In this document: one piece after another, positions 34,236-43,585 of the stretch | How the letters are laid out: each line of letters begins with the position of its first letter | Numbering within the stretch: position 1 is the stretch's first letter | Assembly: GCF_014803725.1 (NCBI RefSeq) | Contig: NZ_JAAVBE010000003.1 | Span: forward strand, 42,473-86,476 | Reading direction: 5' to 3' | DNA from: Desulfovibrio sp. | GTDB taxonomy: Bacteria; Desulfobacterota; Desulfovibrionia; Desulfovibrionales; Desulfovibrionaceae | DNA: 44,004 nt | The notes under the pieces: model-generated | Told to the model about the DNA's origin: nothing | Databases searched by the model: none | Seen by the model: the letters and a program-made list of their open reading frames with translations, nothing else | Program-made: the position numbers and the translations under genes

Positions 34236-36032
34236 CTAGATCGGGTGCTCCCGGTCATAGCGCTCGATATGGGCGATGAAGGCGTCCTCCAGCGTGGGAT
34301 CCCTCATGTCCGTGACCTCCGCCTTGAGCTCGTCCGGCGTGCCCACGCTGATGATGGAACCGCGGTAGATGAGCGCGATGCGGTCGCAGTATTCGGCCTC
34401 TTCCATGAAGTGCGTGGTCACGAGCACGGCCGCGCCGGCCGCGGTGAGCGCGGAGATATGCTTCCAGAAATCGCGCCTCGTGCGCACGTCCACGCCGGAG
34501 GTGGGCTCGTCCAGAAAGAGCACCGGTGGCTCGTGGAGCGTGGCGCAGAGGAGCGCCAGCCGTTTCTTGAGCCCCAGCGGTAGGGTGCCCGTGCGGGCCT
34601 TGAGCCACGGCGTGAGGTCCAGCGCGTCGGCGAGCCGGGGCAGGAGCGCGTCTCGCCGCCTGGGGGAGAGCCCGTACAGATCCGCGAAAATGGCGATGTT
34701 TTCCCGGGCCGTGATGTCGGGATAGAGGGAAAAGTTCTGCGCCATGTAGCCCAGGCGCTCGCGCGCGGCGCTGCCCGAGCGCAAAAGGTCCACCCCGTCC
34801 ACGGCGCAGTCGCCCGAGGTGGGCCTGAGCAGCCCGCAGAGCATGCGGAAGGTGGTGGACTTGCCCGCGCCGTTGGGCCCGAGCAGGCCGAAGATCTCGC
34901 CGGCGCCCACCGTAAAGCTGATGTCGCGGGCCGCCACGAAGTCGCCGAACTTACGGGTCAGGCGGTTGGCCACGATGCGCGGACCCGATGGGGGCGATGC
35001 CGCCCCGGGCGCTCCCCCGGCAGCCCCCGGGAGCCTTCCGTACGGCGACGGCCGCTTGTCGATGCCGCCCACCGCGCCCATGTAGGCGTCTTCCAGCCTG
35101 GGCGCCACGGGCTCGCCGCCCCTGGCGAGGACTTCTTCCTTAAGGCCCGGGGGCGCGTCAGCGGCGAGCACCACGCGCAGGGAACTCCCCTGAATGAGCG
35201 CGTCGATGACGCCGGGCTTCATGGTCCAGTACGCCAGCTCCTCCCGGTGGGCGTTCCCCGCCTCGGCCCCCGTATCCCGGTCGCGGATGAGGAAGACACG
35301 GCCCTCCGCCCTGCGGGTAAGCTCTTGCGGGGGCCCGGCGAAGAGCGTGGCCCCGTTGTCCAGCATGACCACCCCGGGGCAGCGCGCGGCCTCGTCGAGG
35401 TAGGAGGTGGACCAAAGCACGGTCATGCCGCCTTTGGAGAGCTCCTGCACCATGCTCCAGAGCTCGCGGCGCGATTGCGGGTCAACGCCCACGCCCGGCT
35501 CGTCCAGAAGGAGCAGGCGCGGCGCGCCCAAAAGCGCGCAGGCGATGCCGAGTTTCTGCTTCATGCCGCCGGAGAGCCGCCCGGCCAGCCGCTCCGTGAA
35601 GGGCGCGAGCGCCGTGAAGGCGAGCAGCCGCCGAAAAAGCGCCTCGCGCGCCGCCCCCTCCACGCCGCGCAGGCTTGCGTAGAGCTCAAGGTTCGCCATG
35701 ACGCTGAGGTCTTCGTAGAGGCCGAAGCGCTGCGGCATGTAGCCGATACTGTTGGGCGCGCGCCTCAAGAGCTCGTCCACAGGCACGCCGAAAATGCGCA
35801 CGCTGCCGCCCGTGGGCGCCATGAGCCCGGCGAGCAGGCGCATGAGCGTGGTCTTGCCCGAGGCGTCCGGCCCCACAAGGCCGGTGATGCGCCCGGCGGG
35901 GATGCTGGCCGAGACGCCCCTGAGGGCGGCCTTGCGCTGCTTCCCGCTTCCGAAGTCCATGCGCACGCCCTCCAGGACGATGGCGGCGGCGTTCTCAAAG
36001 GCTTGCGCGGGCGCCGCCTGCTCCGTCGTCAT
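34236..36032 (-). CDS. Double ABC ATPase (YbhF-like)
   Basis: 598 residues, two ATPase modules in one chain. Module 1 (about 20-250): Walker A GPDASGKTT, signature LSGGMKQKLG, Walker B LLLLDEPGVGVDP, but H-loop position WSTSYLDEA without His. Module 2 (about 350-590): Walker A GPNGAGKST, a degenerate signature LPLGLKKRLA, Walker B VLFLDEPTSGVD and H-loop TTHFMEEAE. Complementary defects suggest one composite ATP site. In E. coli YbhF works with YbhG (HlyD type) and permeases YbhS/YbhR. Here only the HlyD gene adjoins, overlapping by four bases, and no permease gene follows. Confidence 0.9.
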   Translation of the reverse strand: MTTEQAAPAQAFENAAAIVLEGVRMDFGSGKQRKAALRGVSASIPAGRITGLVGPDASGKTTLMRLLAGLMAPTGGSVRIFGVPVDELLRRAPNSIGYMPQRFGLYEDLSVMANLELYASLRGVEGAAREALFRRLLAFTALAPFTERLAGRLSGGMKQKLGIACALLGAPRLLLLDEPGVGVDPQSRRELWSMVQELSKGGMTVLWSTSYLDEAARCPGVVMLDNGATLFAGPPQELTRRAEGRVFLIRDRDTGAEAGNAHREELAYWTMKPGVIDALIQGSSLRVVLAADAPPGLKEEVLARGGEPVAPRLEDAYMGAVGGIDKRPSPYGRLPGAAGGAPGAASPPSGPRIVANRLTRKFGDFVAARDISFTVGAGEIFGLLGPNGAGKSTTFRMLCGLLRPTSGDCAVDGVDLLRSGSAARERLGYMAQNFSLYPDITARENIAIFADLYGLSPRRRDALLPRLADALDLTPWLKARTGTLPLGLKKRLALLCATLHEPPVLFLDEPTSGVDVRTRRDFWKHISALTAAGAAVLVTTHFMEEAEYCDRIALIYRGSIISVGTPDELKAEVTDMRDPTLEDAFIAHIERYDREHPI

Positions 36033-37033
36033 GGCGCGGCCGTATCCACAAAGATGGTCACGGGCATGCCCTGGCGCATGACATTTTCCGGGTCTTCAGC
36101 CCGCACGCGCAGCCGGTAGACCAGGGCTGTGCGCACCTCGCGCGTCTCCACGGTCTTGGGCGTGAATTCCGCCGTGGGCGAGATGAAGCCCACCGTGCCC
36201 GGAAAGGTCTTGCCCGGCGCCGCGTCCACGGCCACGCGCACGGGCATGCCGGGCCTGATCCTGCCGAGGTTCGGCTCGTCCACATAGGCGCGCAGCCAGA
36301 CAGGCTCGGTGAGGGTGAGCGTATACACCGTCTGCCCCGGCTGCACGATGGCCCCGGCCTCGCGCGCCCGGGTGAGGATAACGCCCTTTTGCGGCGCGCG
36401 GAGCACACCGTCGGCAAGGTCAATCTCCGCCCGGCGCAGGCCGGCCTCGGCCGCGGCCACGGCGGCGCGCTGGGCGAGCACGTCCTCCTCACGGTAGCCG
36501 GAGAGGAGCATGTCGAGCTGGTCCTCATTGGAGCGCAGGCGGGCCGCGGCCTCCCGGTCGGCAGCGCGGGCATTGTCGAGCTCCTTCTGCGAGATGGCGT
36601 TGCTCTGGCGCATGGCGGTGACACGCTGGAGATTGATGGCCGCGTTTTCGGCCACGGCCCTGGCCGCCGCCACCTGAGCGCGCGCCTGGGCGACCTCTTC
36701 CGCGCGGTAGCCGCGCTCAAGCCTCGCGAGGTCGGCCTTCTGGCCGGCGAGCCGGGCGGCCGCCTGGTCGCGCTGCTGGCGCAGGATGTCCGCATCCAGC
36801 CTGGCCAGCGGCTCTCCCGCGGCCACTGTGTCGCCCTCGTCCACAAGCACGGACTCGATGCGCCCGCCCACGCGGAAGCCGAGGTCCACCTGGCGGATGT
36901 CCACATTGCCGAAGAGGACGAGGCCCCCGTGCGTGTGGCCAGTATAAAGATGCCAGCCCCATGCAGCGACACCCACGCAGGCGAGCGCACAAATCCCAAT
37001 GACGAGCCACCGTGCCTTGGGGAAAAATGCCAT
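36029..37033 (-). CDS. HlyD-family membrane-fusion adaptor (YbhG-like)
   Basis: 334 residues from ATG 37033. An N-terminal TM anchor (about 8-27) leads to a split biotinyl-lipoyl half (FRVGGRIESVLVDEGDTVAAGEPLARLD). A coiled-coil hairpin of about 120 residues follows, then the second half (VILTRAREAGAIVQPGQTVYTL) and beta-barrel and membrane-proximal domains. It bridges the inner-membrane ABC exporter to the periplasm. It is first in a two-gene unit with the double ATPase. TTG 37063 upstream is rejected because ATG 37033 has GAGG and gives the family start. Confidence 0.92.
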   Translation of the reverse strand: MAFFPKARWLVIGICALACVGVAAWGWHLYTGHTHGGLVLFGNVDIRQVDLGFRVGGRIESVLVDEGDTVAAGEPLARLDADILRQQRDQAAARLAGQKADLARLERGYRAEEVAQARAQVAAARAVAENAAINLQRVTAMRQSNAISQKELDNARAADREAAARLRSNEDQLDMLLSGYREEDVLAQRAAVAAAEAGLRRAEIDLADGVLRAPQKGVILTRAREAGAIVQPGQTVYTLTLTEPVWLRAYVDEPNLGRIRPGMPVRVAVDAAPGKTFPGTVGFISPTAEFTPKTVETREVRTALVYRLRVRAEDPENVMRQGMPVTIFVDTAAP

Positions 37034-37370
37034 GTGCCGCCTCACGAATGCATCCTCGCACAAACCGGGCTCACGCCCCTCCGTCTGCCGTTTTTAATGA
37101 TAGGCGCGGGACATTCTCGTGTCCAGCAAGGAGTAGACAATGGCGTGTTTCTGAATATATTTCGTCTTCATTGGGTGGCCTCACGCCTACCCGCATAAAC
37201 AGAAAGTCAGGTCCGGGAACAAAGAGGAAAGTACCTTCGAAAAAAATTTAACTAAAAAGCACATGGAGTTATAGTATATCAATTTATAAATTGACACATA
37301 AACTGCTATCTAATTTATGTATTCAGATATTTTAAAAATATGTATTTATTTACCATATTCTATAAAAACA
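37034..37370. other. AT-rich intergenic junction with palindromes
   Basis: No gene is supported here. Composition shifts sharply from GC-rich to AT-rich at about 37200. It holds a perfect 16-base palindrome TCAATTTATAAATTGA (37279-37294). A 7-bp inverted repeat lies just after it: ACATAAA at 37296-37302 and TTTATGT at 37314-37320. These sit downstream of the glycosyltransferase-like gene's stop. Confidence 0.6.
37279..37294. repeat. Perfect 16-base palindrome
   Basis: TCAATTTATAAATTGA reads the same on both strands. It lies about 80 bases past the stop of the AT-rich membrane glycosyltransferase gene. It could be a regulator or integration site; there is no T-tract to make it a classical terminator. 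Confidence 0.7.
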
Positions 37371-38624
37371 TTAATTTTCTTTATTATACTTATTTTTTAA
37401 ATATTTATATTTTTCAAAATAATAATCTCCACTTGGATGCCCATTAATTATGGTGCTAATATTTTTTTTCATATCATCAGTAAGGGGTAATGCATTTGAA
37501 AACAAATATGCACGGACTTCATCTCTCTTCGAAATCCCACTCATATACGTCTCTCTAATCAAAAAGAATTGGGAAAGAAAAGTTATAGATAGTATGAGTA
37601 TGCAGAAAAATGAGATATATTTATGTATCTTTAAAGACTGGATACCATATGCAACGGCACATATCACCAATGGGTAAAAAGGTAAAAGCACTCTGTCTAT
37701 GGGGAACCCACGCCCTGTGGCAAGATGTCCGGCCACAGCAAGCATCACATATATTACGCACGCGTAGGTAAAAAGAGGCTTCTGGCCGAAAAGAAGCGAA
37801 TAACATAGAACTGCACATATACTTACGCTGAAAATAAGTGAAAGAAATTTCACTTTAAAAAAAATCTCATTTCCAATTCCCAAAAAAAACATTTCATATC
37901 CCCCAGAATGAATGGGGTACCCTGCTCTCGTCACATAAAACATGAAACATCCCATGCCAATGCATACGGAACAATAAATTATAATTTCATATATATAATT
38001 TTTGATATAGAAAAAAGAACGATTGCCAAAATAACAGGCAATCAAGAGGGATGCGGTAATATAAATGCATATTCCATTCGCCAAGACGGCGAGGGAGGAA
38101 AAAAGAATGAAACAGTCAAATTTAGAACGCACCTCATTATTAATGAATTCAATAAAAAAATAACAGGCAAGCATAATGCACGAAGTTGCAATCCCGTATC
38201 CCCGCGCTTGATAAAAAAATTGAAATAAGGAATAATTAAGTATGAATAATGAAAATATTAAATATCTAAATTTCAATTTGAAAGAAATAAGGTATGCACC
38301 ATAACAATAAAATCCATAAAATATTAAATTTGGCAATCTGATGATAAAATCATTATATCTATCCCCGCTCACCACCTCTAAGATATATATAAGTATCGTG
38401 TTTAATGGATGGTTATTTAATACTTGGCCTCCCCCCAAAAAATTCCCCACACGCGCATAGTGAAGGTAGGTAAATGCCTCGTCATAAAACAGACCCGTAG
38501 TACTCGCCCTGATGACGGCAGCCAGAACCACGAGAAATGAAAGAGCAAAGGCAAACCTTTTAAAGCCCAAGGCGTCAATAAAATACTCAACGCCATGTAC
38601 GGCTGCCGAAAATCTCCCCTGCAT
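37371..38624 (-). CDS. GT-C-like membrane glycosyltransferase (dolichyl/ArnT-PMT type)
   Basis: 417 residues with about ten TM helices. After TM1 the loop GLFYDEAFTYLHY carries the acidic pair D48/E49, at the place of the catalytic acidic motif in GT-C (PMT/ArnT-like) enzymes. The C-terminal 50 residues are charged (YYFEKYKYLKNKYNKEN). The body is strongly AT-rich with AT-preferring codons (many AAA, ATA, TTT), unlike all other genes here. Only the first 60 or so codons are nearer the genome average. It is probably horizontally acquired and may modify lipid A, O-antigen or another lipid-linked glycan. The exact substrate is unknown. Confidence 0.8.
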   Translation of the reverse strand: MQGRFSAAVHGVEYFIDALGFKRFAFALSFLVVLAAVIRASTTGLFYDEAFTYLHYARVGNFLGGGQVLNNHPLNTILIYILEVVSGDRYNDFIIRLPNLIFYGFYCYGAYLISFKLKFRYLIFSLFILNYSLFQFFYQARGYGIATSCIMLACYFFIEFINNEVRSKFDCFILFSSLAVLANGICIYITASLLIACYFGNRSFFYIKNYIYEIIIYCSVCIGMGCFMFYVTRAGYPIHSGGYEMFFLGIGNEIFFKVKFLSLIFSVSICAVLCYSLLFGQKPLFTYACVIYVMLAVAGHLATGRGFPIDRVLLPFYPLVICAVAYGIQSLKIHKYISFFCILILSITFLSQFFLIRETYMSGISKRDEVRAYLFSNALPLTDDMKKNISTIINGHPSGDYYFEKYKYLKNKYNKEN

Positions 38625-38660
38625 TCAACCCTCCTGCGGTGGAAAAGCCTCTTCCATACT

Positions 38661-39032
38661 TCAGAACACAAGCTTTTTACGAAAGAAAAAGTCGCCCACA
38701 AAGCCGACCCGGGTGGCCAAACCCTGCTCCATACGGGTCCCACCCGAACCCGATGAGCCCGGCCGTGATTGTCATATCCGCAGTGCACATTGCCGCCACC
38801 ACGGCGCCGCAGGGAAGGACTTCGTCTTTTGCCGACCAGCGAGCCTTGTGCCGAAAAAGGAGGCAATCCATAAAAAATACTTGCTTATCGCCGCCAAGAG
38901 AAATGCCGACGACGTGCCTAAAGGCGACGCAATCCCGATACTGATAACCATTGAAGGGCATGACAAGGGAGAGTTTGGGAGCGGCGCCTGCCGGTGGAGC
39001 CAGCGGTGTGAGTTTGTGTATGGTGAGGCCAC
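38661..39032 (-). pseudogene. Probable decayed GtrA-like or glycosyltransferase-linked membrane protein gene
   Basis: No intact frame spans this stretch, yet protein-like pieces appear in two minus-strand frames: PKLSLVMPF; a hydrophobic run from about 38951 (VISIGIASPLGTSSAFLLAA); another hydrophobic piece near 38785 (TADMTITAGLIGFGWDP); and a C-terminus LATRVGFVGDFFFRKKLVF with TGA at 38663-38661. The final segment resembles the end of GtrA-family lipid-flippase proteins. The pieces come in order but in different frames, with an in-frame stop, which fits several frameshifts. The end lies 36 bases before the GT-C gene, as expected for an operon partner. Identification is tentative. Confidence 0.4.
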
Positions 39033-39065
39033 ACGGTATATGACAGCCTCCTCATACTGCTATTA

Positions 39066-40523
39066 TCAAAAAAGTATCAGCGACGCAAGCCCCAGGAAGA
39101 TGAAGAAGCCCGCGCCGTCCGTGAGCATGGTCAAGAAGATGCTCGAGGCCTGCGCCGGGTCGCGCCCCAGCGCGCGGAAGATGAGCGGGATAGAGCCCCC
39201 GGCCACGGCCCCGAGGAACATGTCGCAGAGGATGGCGCCGCCCATGACGCCGCCGACCATCAGGTTGCCCGTGAACCACCAGGCGCCGAGAAAGGAGGCC
39301 AGCGCCATGAAGAGGCCGGTGGCGAGGCCGATCTTGCCCTCGCGCAAGACCGCCTTCCAGGCTTTGCGGTGGTCGAAGCGGTCGGTGGCGAGCTGGCGGA
39401 TCATGACGGCCAGCGCCTGCTGGCCCGTGTTGCCGGCCTGGTTGGCCACCATGGGCATGAGCACGGCGAGCACGGCCATCTGCGCGATGGTGCCCTCGAA
39501 CATGTAGACCACCGAGGCCGACAGCGCGGAATTGAGCATGTTCACGGCGAGCCAGGGCAGGCGCTTGCGCACGCTCTCGAGCCACGGCGTGTCCACGCTC
39601 TCTTCCGGGTCCGCGCCCACCATGCCAAGCATGTCGGCGCTGGCCTCATCGTGGATGATGTCCATGATGTCGTCATAGGTGACGACGCCCATGATGTGGC
39701 CCTCGTAGTCCACCACGGGCATGGCGAGATAATTGTAGTGCGAGAGCAGGTTCGCCACCTCGCCCTTGTCCGTGTCATAGGTGACGCTGACCACGTTCTG
39801 GCCCGAAACCGCATCGCCCACCACGGTGCCGGGCCGCGCCAGCATGAGGTCACGCAGGGAGAGCACGCCCACGAGCATATCGTGGTCGTCCACCACATAG
39901 CCGTAATAGGGGCTCTCCTTGTCGGCGTACATCTCGCGCCGGATATGCGCGATGGCCTCGTCCACTGTGAGATCATGCTCGAGCAGGATGATCTCCGTGT
40001 TCATGACGCCGGCGGCGGAGTCCGGGTCGAAATTGAGGAGATTGCGGAGCTCTTCGGAATCTTCGCGGGTGAGCCGTTCGAGGAGGACATCGCGGTGCTC
40101 CTCGTCGAGCTCGTCGAGCACGTCGGCGGCGTCGTCGGGCGCCATCTCGGCGATGATCTGCGCGGCCACGTCCGCGTCGAGATTCTCGAGCACGTCCACG
40201 GCCGCGTTGCCCTCGAGCTCGGCCAAGGCCTCGGCCGCATCCTCGGTGGACATGTGCCTGAGCGCGCAGACGCGCTTTTCGAGACTGAGATTTTCGAGAT
40301 GGTCGGCGAGGTCGGCGGGATGGATGAACTCCGCCTCTTCCCCGGCGTCAAGGCAGATGTCGGGCACGCTCAGGCCGCGCGATTCGCCCTTCTCGCCCCG
40401 CCCCCGGTGGCTGGCTCCGTCCTCGGGCGCGGCGGCAGCGGGAGCCCCGGTTCCGGCACGCGCGCCCGATGCTTCGGGGCTGTCCGCAAGCGGGCGGTGC
40501 TGGTCGGCGCCAGAGTCGGTCAT
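39066..40523 (-). CDS. mgtE: MgtE magnesium transporter
   Basis: 485 residues from ATG 40523, preceded by GAGGGAG. The acidic N-domain (about 60-180) has IHPADLADHLENLSLEKR and DAADVLDELDEE. Two CBS domains follow (about 190-310, YGYVVDDHDMLVGVLSLRDLM and PVVDYEGHIMGVVTYDDIMD). A C-terminal membrane block of about five TMs contains the conserved LMPMVANQAGNTGQQALAVMIRQL. MgtE is a Mg2+-gated channel; the N and CBS domains sense cytoplasmic Mg2+. The disordered N-terminal extension (about 45 residues) is longer than usual. Its stop adjoins the decayed island genes. Confidence 0.96.
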   Translation of the reverse strand: MTDSGADQHRPLADSPEASGARAGTGAPAAAAPEDGASHRGRGEKGESRGLSVPDICLDAGEEAEFIHPADLADHLENLSLEKRVCALRHMSTEDAAEALAELEGNAAVDVLENLDADVAAQIIAEMAPDDAADVLDELDEEHRDVLLERLTREDSEELRNLLNFDPDSAAGVMNTEIILLEHDLTVDEAIAHIRREMYADKESPYYGYVVDDHDMLVGVLSLRDLMLARPGTVVGDAVSGQNVVSVTYDTDKGEVANLLSHYNYLAMPVVDYEGHIMGVVTYDDIMDIIHDEASADMLGMVGADPEESVDTPWLESVRKRLPWLAVNMLNSALSASVVYMFEGTIAQMAVLAVLMPMVANQAGNTGQQALAVMIRQLATDRFDHRKAWKAVLREGKIGLATGLFMALASFLGAWWFTGNLMVGGVMGGAILCDMFLGAVAGGSIPLIFRALGRDPAQASSIFLTMLTDGAGFFIFLGLASLILF

Positions 40524-40782
40524 GTGGGCTCCCTCTTCCTCAACGGGCCTTGCTTGACGCGCGGCGCAGGGCATTTTATGAACAGCCCGGCACGGCTGCC
40601 CGGGGTTGGCTGCGCGGGTGCCGGCCTGCGGGCATCGGCCACAGGCCCCCGGCGTCTTGCGCCGCCACCGGCATAAACGCCGCTTTTACCATGCGCCCCG
40701 CCGTGGGACAAGCCCCCCGGTGCACCCAAGGCCCGCCAAACCTTTCTGCGCACCGGCCGCAGGATGCCGAGGACAGGAATCC

Positions 40783-42384
40783 ATGAAGAATCTTCCCCGC
40801 CGCGCGGCCATCGTCGTCCTCGTGCTTCTGGCGGCCTTAGCCGGCCTCGCCTGCGCGCTCGCCCCGGGCTTTGTGGAGGACGCCGCGCGCCGCCAATTGG
40901 CCGGGCTCCCCGCGGCGCTCGCCGACCGGGGCATCGCCCTTGAACAACCGCAAGTGGAAGAAGTGCAGTTTTCCCTCCCCTCGCGCGAGCTCACGCTGCG
41001 CACTGTGCGCCTTCAGGGTGCGCTCACGGGCGACGGCGGCGCTAGCCGGGGCAGCTTCCTCTCCACCGCCGAAGAGCTCAAGCTGCGGCTCACCGTGCGC
41101 GGCATGCTTCTGACCACGCCGCTCGCGCGCTTCCTCCTGCCGACAGGGGAGCCCGGCGCGGAGCTCATCCCCGTGGCCGACAGCATGGACGCCCGGGAGC
41201 TCACCTGCGCGGTGGCCGAGCCAGGCCTTGCCATGAATCTTTCCGCCACGGACGCCGCGGCCAATGACGTGGCCGTGGACGGCGCCCTTTTGCGCGTCCT
41301 CCTCACAGGCCGCCCCGCCGGGAGTATGCCTGACGCCCTCGACTGGCTCTATGGCTTCGCCGTGGCGAACTCTCGTGTAAGCGGCCTCGCCCTCGCCATG
41401 GACGCGCCGCAAAGCGACGAAAGCCTTTCCCTGAGCTGCGCGGAATTTCTCACGCGCGGCCTCGAGCGCCGCCACATGGCCGAGCAGGAGGCGCGCGGCA
41501 TCCGCTGCGATCTGCCGGACGGGCAGGCCGTCAGCATCGCCTCCCTGCGCGAGGAGGCCATCGCCCTGCCGGAAAAGGCGCTGCTGCGGCCGCTCCTGGA
41601 GGAGCTCGCCCGGCCCACGGTCTCGGAAAAGCGGCTTCAGGAAGCCCTCAAGACCGCCTTGTCCGGCCCCGAGCCGCTGGCCGGCTCCTGCGTCCTCACC
41701 GGCCTTGTCGTGCCCATCGCGGACGCCCCGGCAGGCAGCGACCTCAAGCTCGAGCGCGCCGCCCTCACCTGGCGCGCCACGAAGCCGCTGGATCAGGAGC
41801 TCGCCATCGAGGGCTTTTCCATGCCCACGGCGCCGCTTGAGCAGGCTGGGGGCTTCGCGCTGCCCGGCCTCTCCACGCTCGCGCTCGACGCCACGCTCGC
41901 CGTGCGCGGCACGGGCGCGGGCCCGTCCGGGCCGGAGCAGCACAGCGGCACCATCGCCGCCCGCGAGCTCTGCACCGTGGCCTATGCCTTCACGCTCGAC
42001 CCGCAGGGCTATGGCGCCGAGCTCGCCGCCCTGCGCGGCACCTATTCGGGCGCCTCGCTGCGCTACACCGATGCGGGGCTTTTGCCGCGGCTCGCAGCGA
42101 GCTTCATGCCCTCGGCGGAAGCGGCCATGATGGTCCTCAAGGTGGGCCTCGCCCGCTTCTGCTCCGGGCCCACGCCGGAAAACGCGGCCCTGCGCGCGGC
42201 GCTCGAGACCTTTGTGGAGCGGCCGGGCACGCTCGCCCTGACCGCGCGCAAGTCCTTCAACCTGCTGGAAGCCATCGTCACCGTGGGCGAGGGCAATGCC
42301 GGGGCGCTCGTGAGCGCCGAGGCCACGCCCGGGCCGCTCACTCTGGGGCAGGCCATGCGCCAGGTCGGGAGCGGGGGCCGCTAG
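40783..42384 (+). CDS. Unrecognised exported or membrane-anchored protein
   Basis: 533 residues. An N-terminal signal or TM helix (about 8-28, AAIVVLVLLAALAGLACALA) leads into a large Ala/Leu-rich domain with no motif I recognise. Segments such as EVQFSLPSRELTLRTVRLQGAL and LDATLAVRG alternate beta strands and loops. This is loosely like AsmA/DUF945-type periplasmic proteins, but that is only a resemblance. Codon use matches the genome and the frame is clean, so it is a real gene. It ends one base before the methyltransferase gene, which implies co-expression. Confidence 0.72.
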   Translation: MKNLPRRAAIVVLVLLAALAGLACALAPGFVEDAARRQLAGLPAALADRGIALEQPQVEEVQFSLPSRELTLRTVRLQGALTGDGGASRGSFLSTAEELKLRLTVRGMLLTTPLARFLLPTGEPGAELIPVADSMDARELTCAVAEPGLAMNLSATDAAANDVAVDGALLRVLLTGRPAGSMPDALDWLYGFAVANSRVSGLALAMDAPQSDESLSLSCAEFLTRGLERRHMAEQEARGIRCDLPDGQAVSIASLREEAIALPEKALLRPLLEELARPTVSEKRLQEALKTALSGPEPLAGSCVLTGLVVPIADAPAGSDLKLERAALTWRATKPLDQELAIEGFSMPTAPLEQAGGFALPGLSTLALDATLAVRGTGAGPSGPEQHSGTIAARELCTVAYAFTLDPQGYGAELAALRGTYSGASLRYTDAGLLPRLAASFMPSAEAAMMVLKVGLARFCSGPTPENAALRAALETFVERPGTLALTARKSFNLLEAIVTVGEGNAGALVSAEATPGPLTLGQAMRQVGSGGR

Positions 42385-42385
42385 G

Positions 42386-43564
42386 ATGCGCAGCCTTGTC
42401 CTTAAAAAGGATGAAGACCGCCGCATCCGCGCGGGGCACCTCTGGGTCTTCTCCAACGAGGTGGACACCAAAAAGACCCCGCTCACGGACTTCGCCCCCG
42501 GCGAGGAGGCCACCCTGCTGGACGCGCGCGGCAAGGCGCTCGGCAGCCTCTGCGTCAACCCGGCTTCGCTCATCTGCGGGCGGCTGCACAGCAAAAGGCC
42601 CGGCATCCCGCTGGACGAAAGCCTCCTGCGCGAACGGCTGGCCGCGGCGCTGGCGGCGAGGGAGCAGTATTTTTCCGAACCGTGGTACCGTCTCTGCCAC
42701 GGCGAGGGCGATTACCTCCCTGGCCTCGTCATCGACCGCTACGGCGCCCACCTAACGCTCCAGCTGGGCACGGCGGCCATGGAAGCACGCCGGGAGCTCA
42801 TCGTACGCGCCCTCGAGGAGCTCGTGCATCCCGCTTCCCTGCGCTTTGACAGCGACATCCCGGCCCGCGGCCTGGAAGGGCTTTCCCGTCTGCCGGAGAG
42901 TTCCGGGCCTGTGCCGGAATTTCTCGAAGTGCCGGAAAACGGCTGCCGCTTCACCGTGGCGGCGGCGCAGGGCCAGAAGACCGGCTGGTTCTATGACCAG
43001 CGGGCCAACCGGCGCGAATTCGCCCGCTATGCCAAAGGCGCGGACGTGCTGGACATTTTTTCCTATGTGGGCGGCTTCGGCGTCACGGCGGCGGCACATG
43101 GCGCCCGCTCCGTGACCTTTCTCGACGCCTCGGAGCCGGCACTTGCGCTTTCCCGCCGCAACATGGCGGCCAACGCCCCGGGCGTGCCCGTGGAGACCAT
43201 GCTGGGCGACGCCTTCCAGCGCCTTGGCGAACTGGCGGAGGCCGGCCGGCGCTTTTCGCTCATAAGCCTTGACCCGCCGGCCTTCATCAAGCGCAGGAAG
43301 GACGCGGCCCAGGGCGTCGCCGCCTACCGCAAGATCAACCTTCTGGCCGCGGGCCTGCTCGCGCCCGGGGGCGTGCTCGCCACGTCCTCCTGCTCGCACC
43401 ACCTCGACGGGGCCGAGCTCGGGCGCTCAATAGCCCACGCCTCGGCGAAGCTCGGGCGCCCGGCGCGCCTCCTCTATACCGGCGCGCAAGGGCCTGACCA
43501 TCCCGTGCATGTGGCCATGCCCGAAACGGCCTACCTCAAATGCCGCATCGTCCGCTTCGACTGA
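42386..43564 (+). CDS. Class I rRNA methyltransferase, RlmI-like
   Basis: 392 residues. An N-terminal PUA-like domain (about 1-75, GHLWVFSNEVD) comes before the EEHR-type middle region. The Rossmann methyltransferase follows: motif I VLDIFSYVGGFGVTAAAHGA, SAM-contact LDASEPAL, motif IV LDPPAF and the catalytic-type TSSCSHH. This architecture is that of RlmI, the 23S rRNA m5C1962 methyltransferase. Other COG1092 members such as RlmK-like enzymes cannot be separated. It starts one base after the previous stop. Confidence 0.9.
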   Translation: MRSLVLKKDEDRRIRAGHLWVFSNEVDTKKTPLTDFAPGEEATLLDARGKALGSLCVNPASLICGRLHSKRPGIPLDESLLRERLAAALAAREQYFSEPWYRLCHGEGDYLPGLVIDRYGAHLTLQLGTAAMEARRELIVRALEELVHPASLRFDSDIPARGLEGLSRLPESSGPVPEFLEVPENGCRFTVAAAQGQKTGWFYDQRANRREFARYAKGADVLDIFSYVGGFGVTAAAHGARSVTFLDASEPALALSRRNMAANAPGVPVETMLGDAFQRLGELAEAGRRFSLISLDPPAFIKRRKDAAQGVAAYRKINLLAAGLLAPGGVLATSSCSHHLDGAELGRSIAHASAKLGRPARLLYTGAQGPDHPVHVAMPETAYLKCRIVRFD

Positions 43565-43585
43565 GCGGCCAAGCCCGGAGACACC

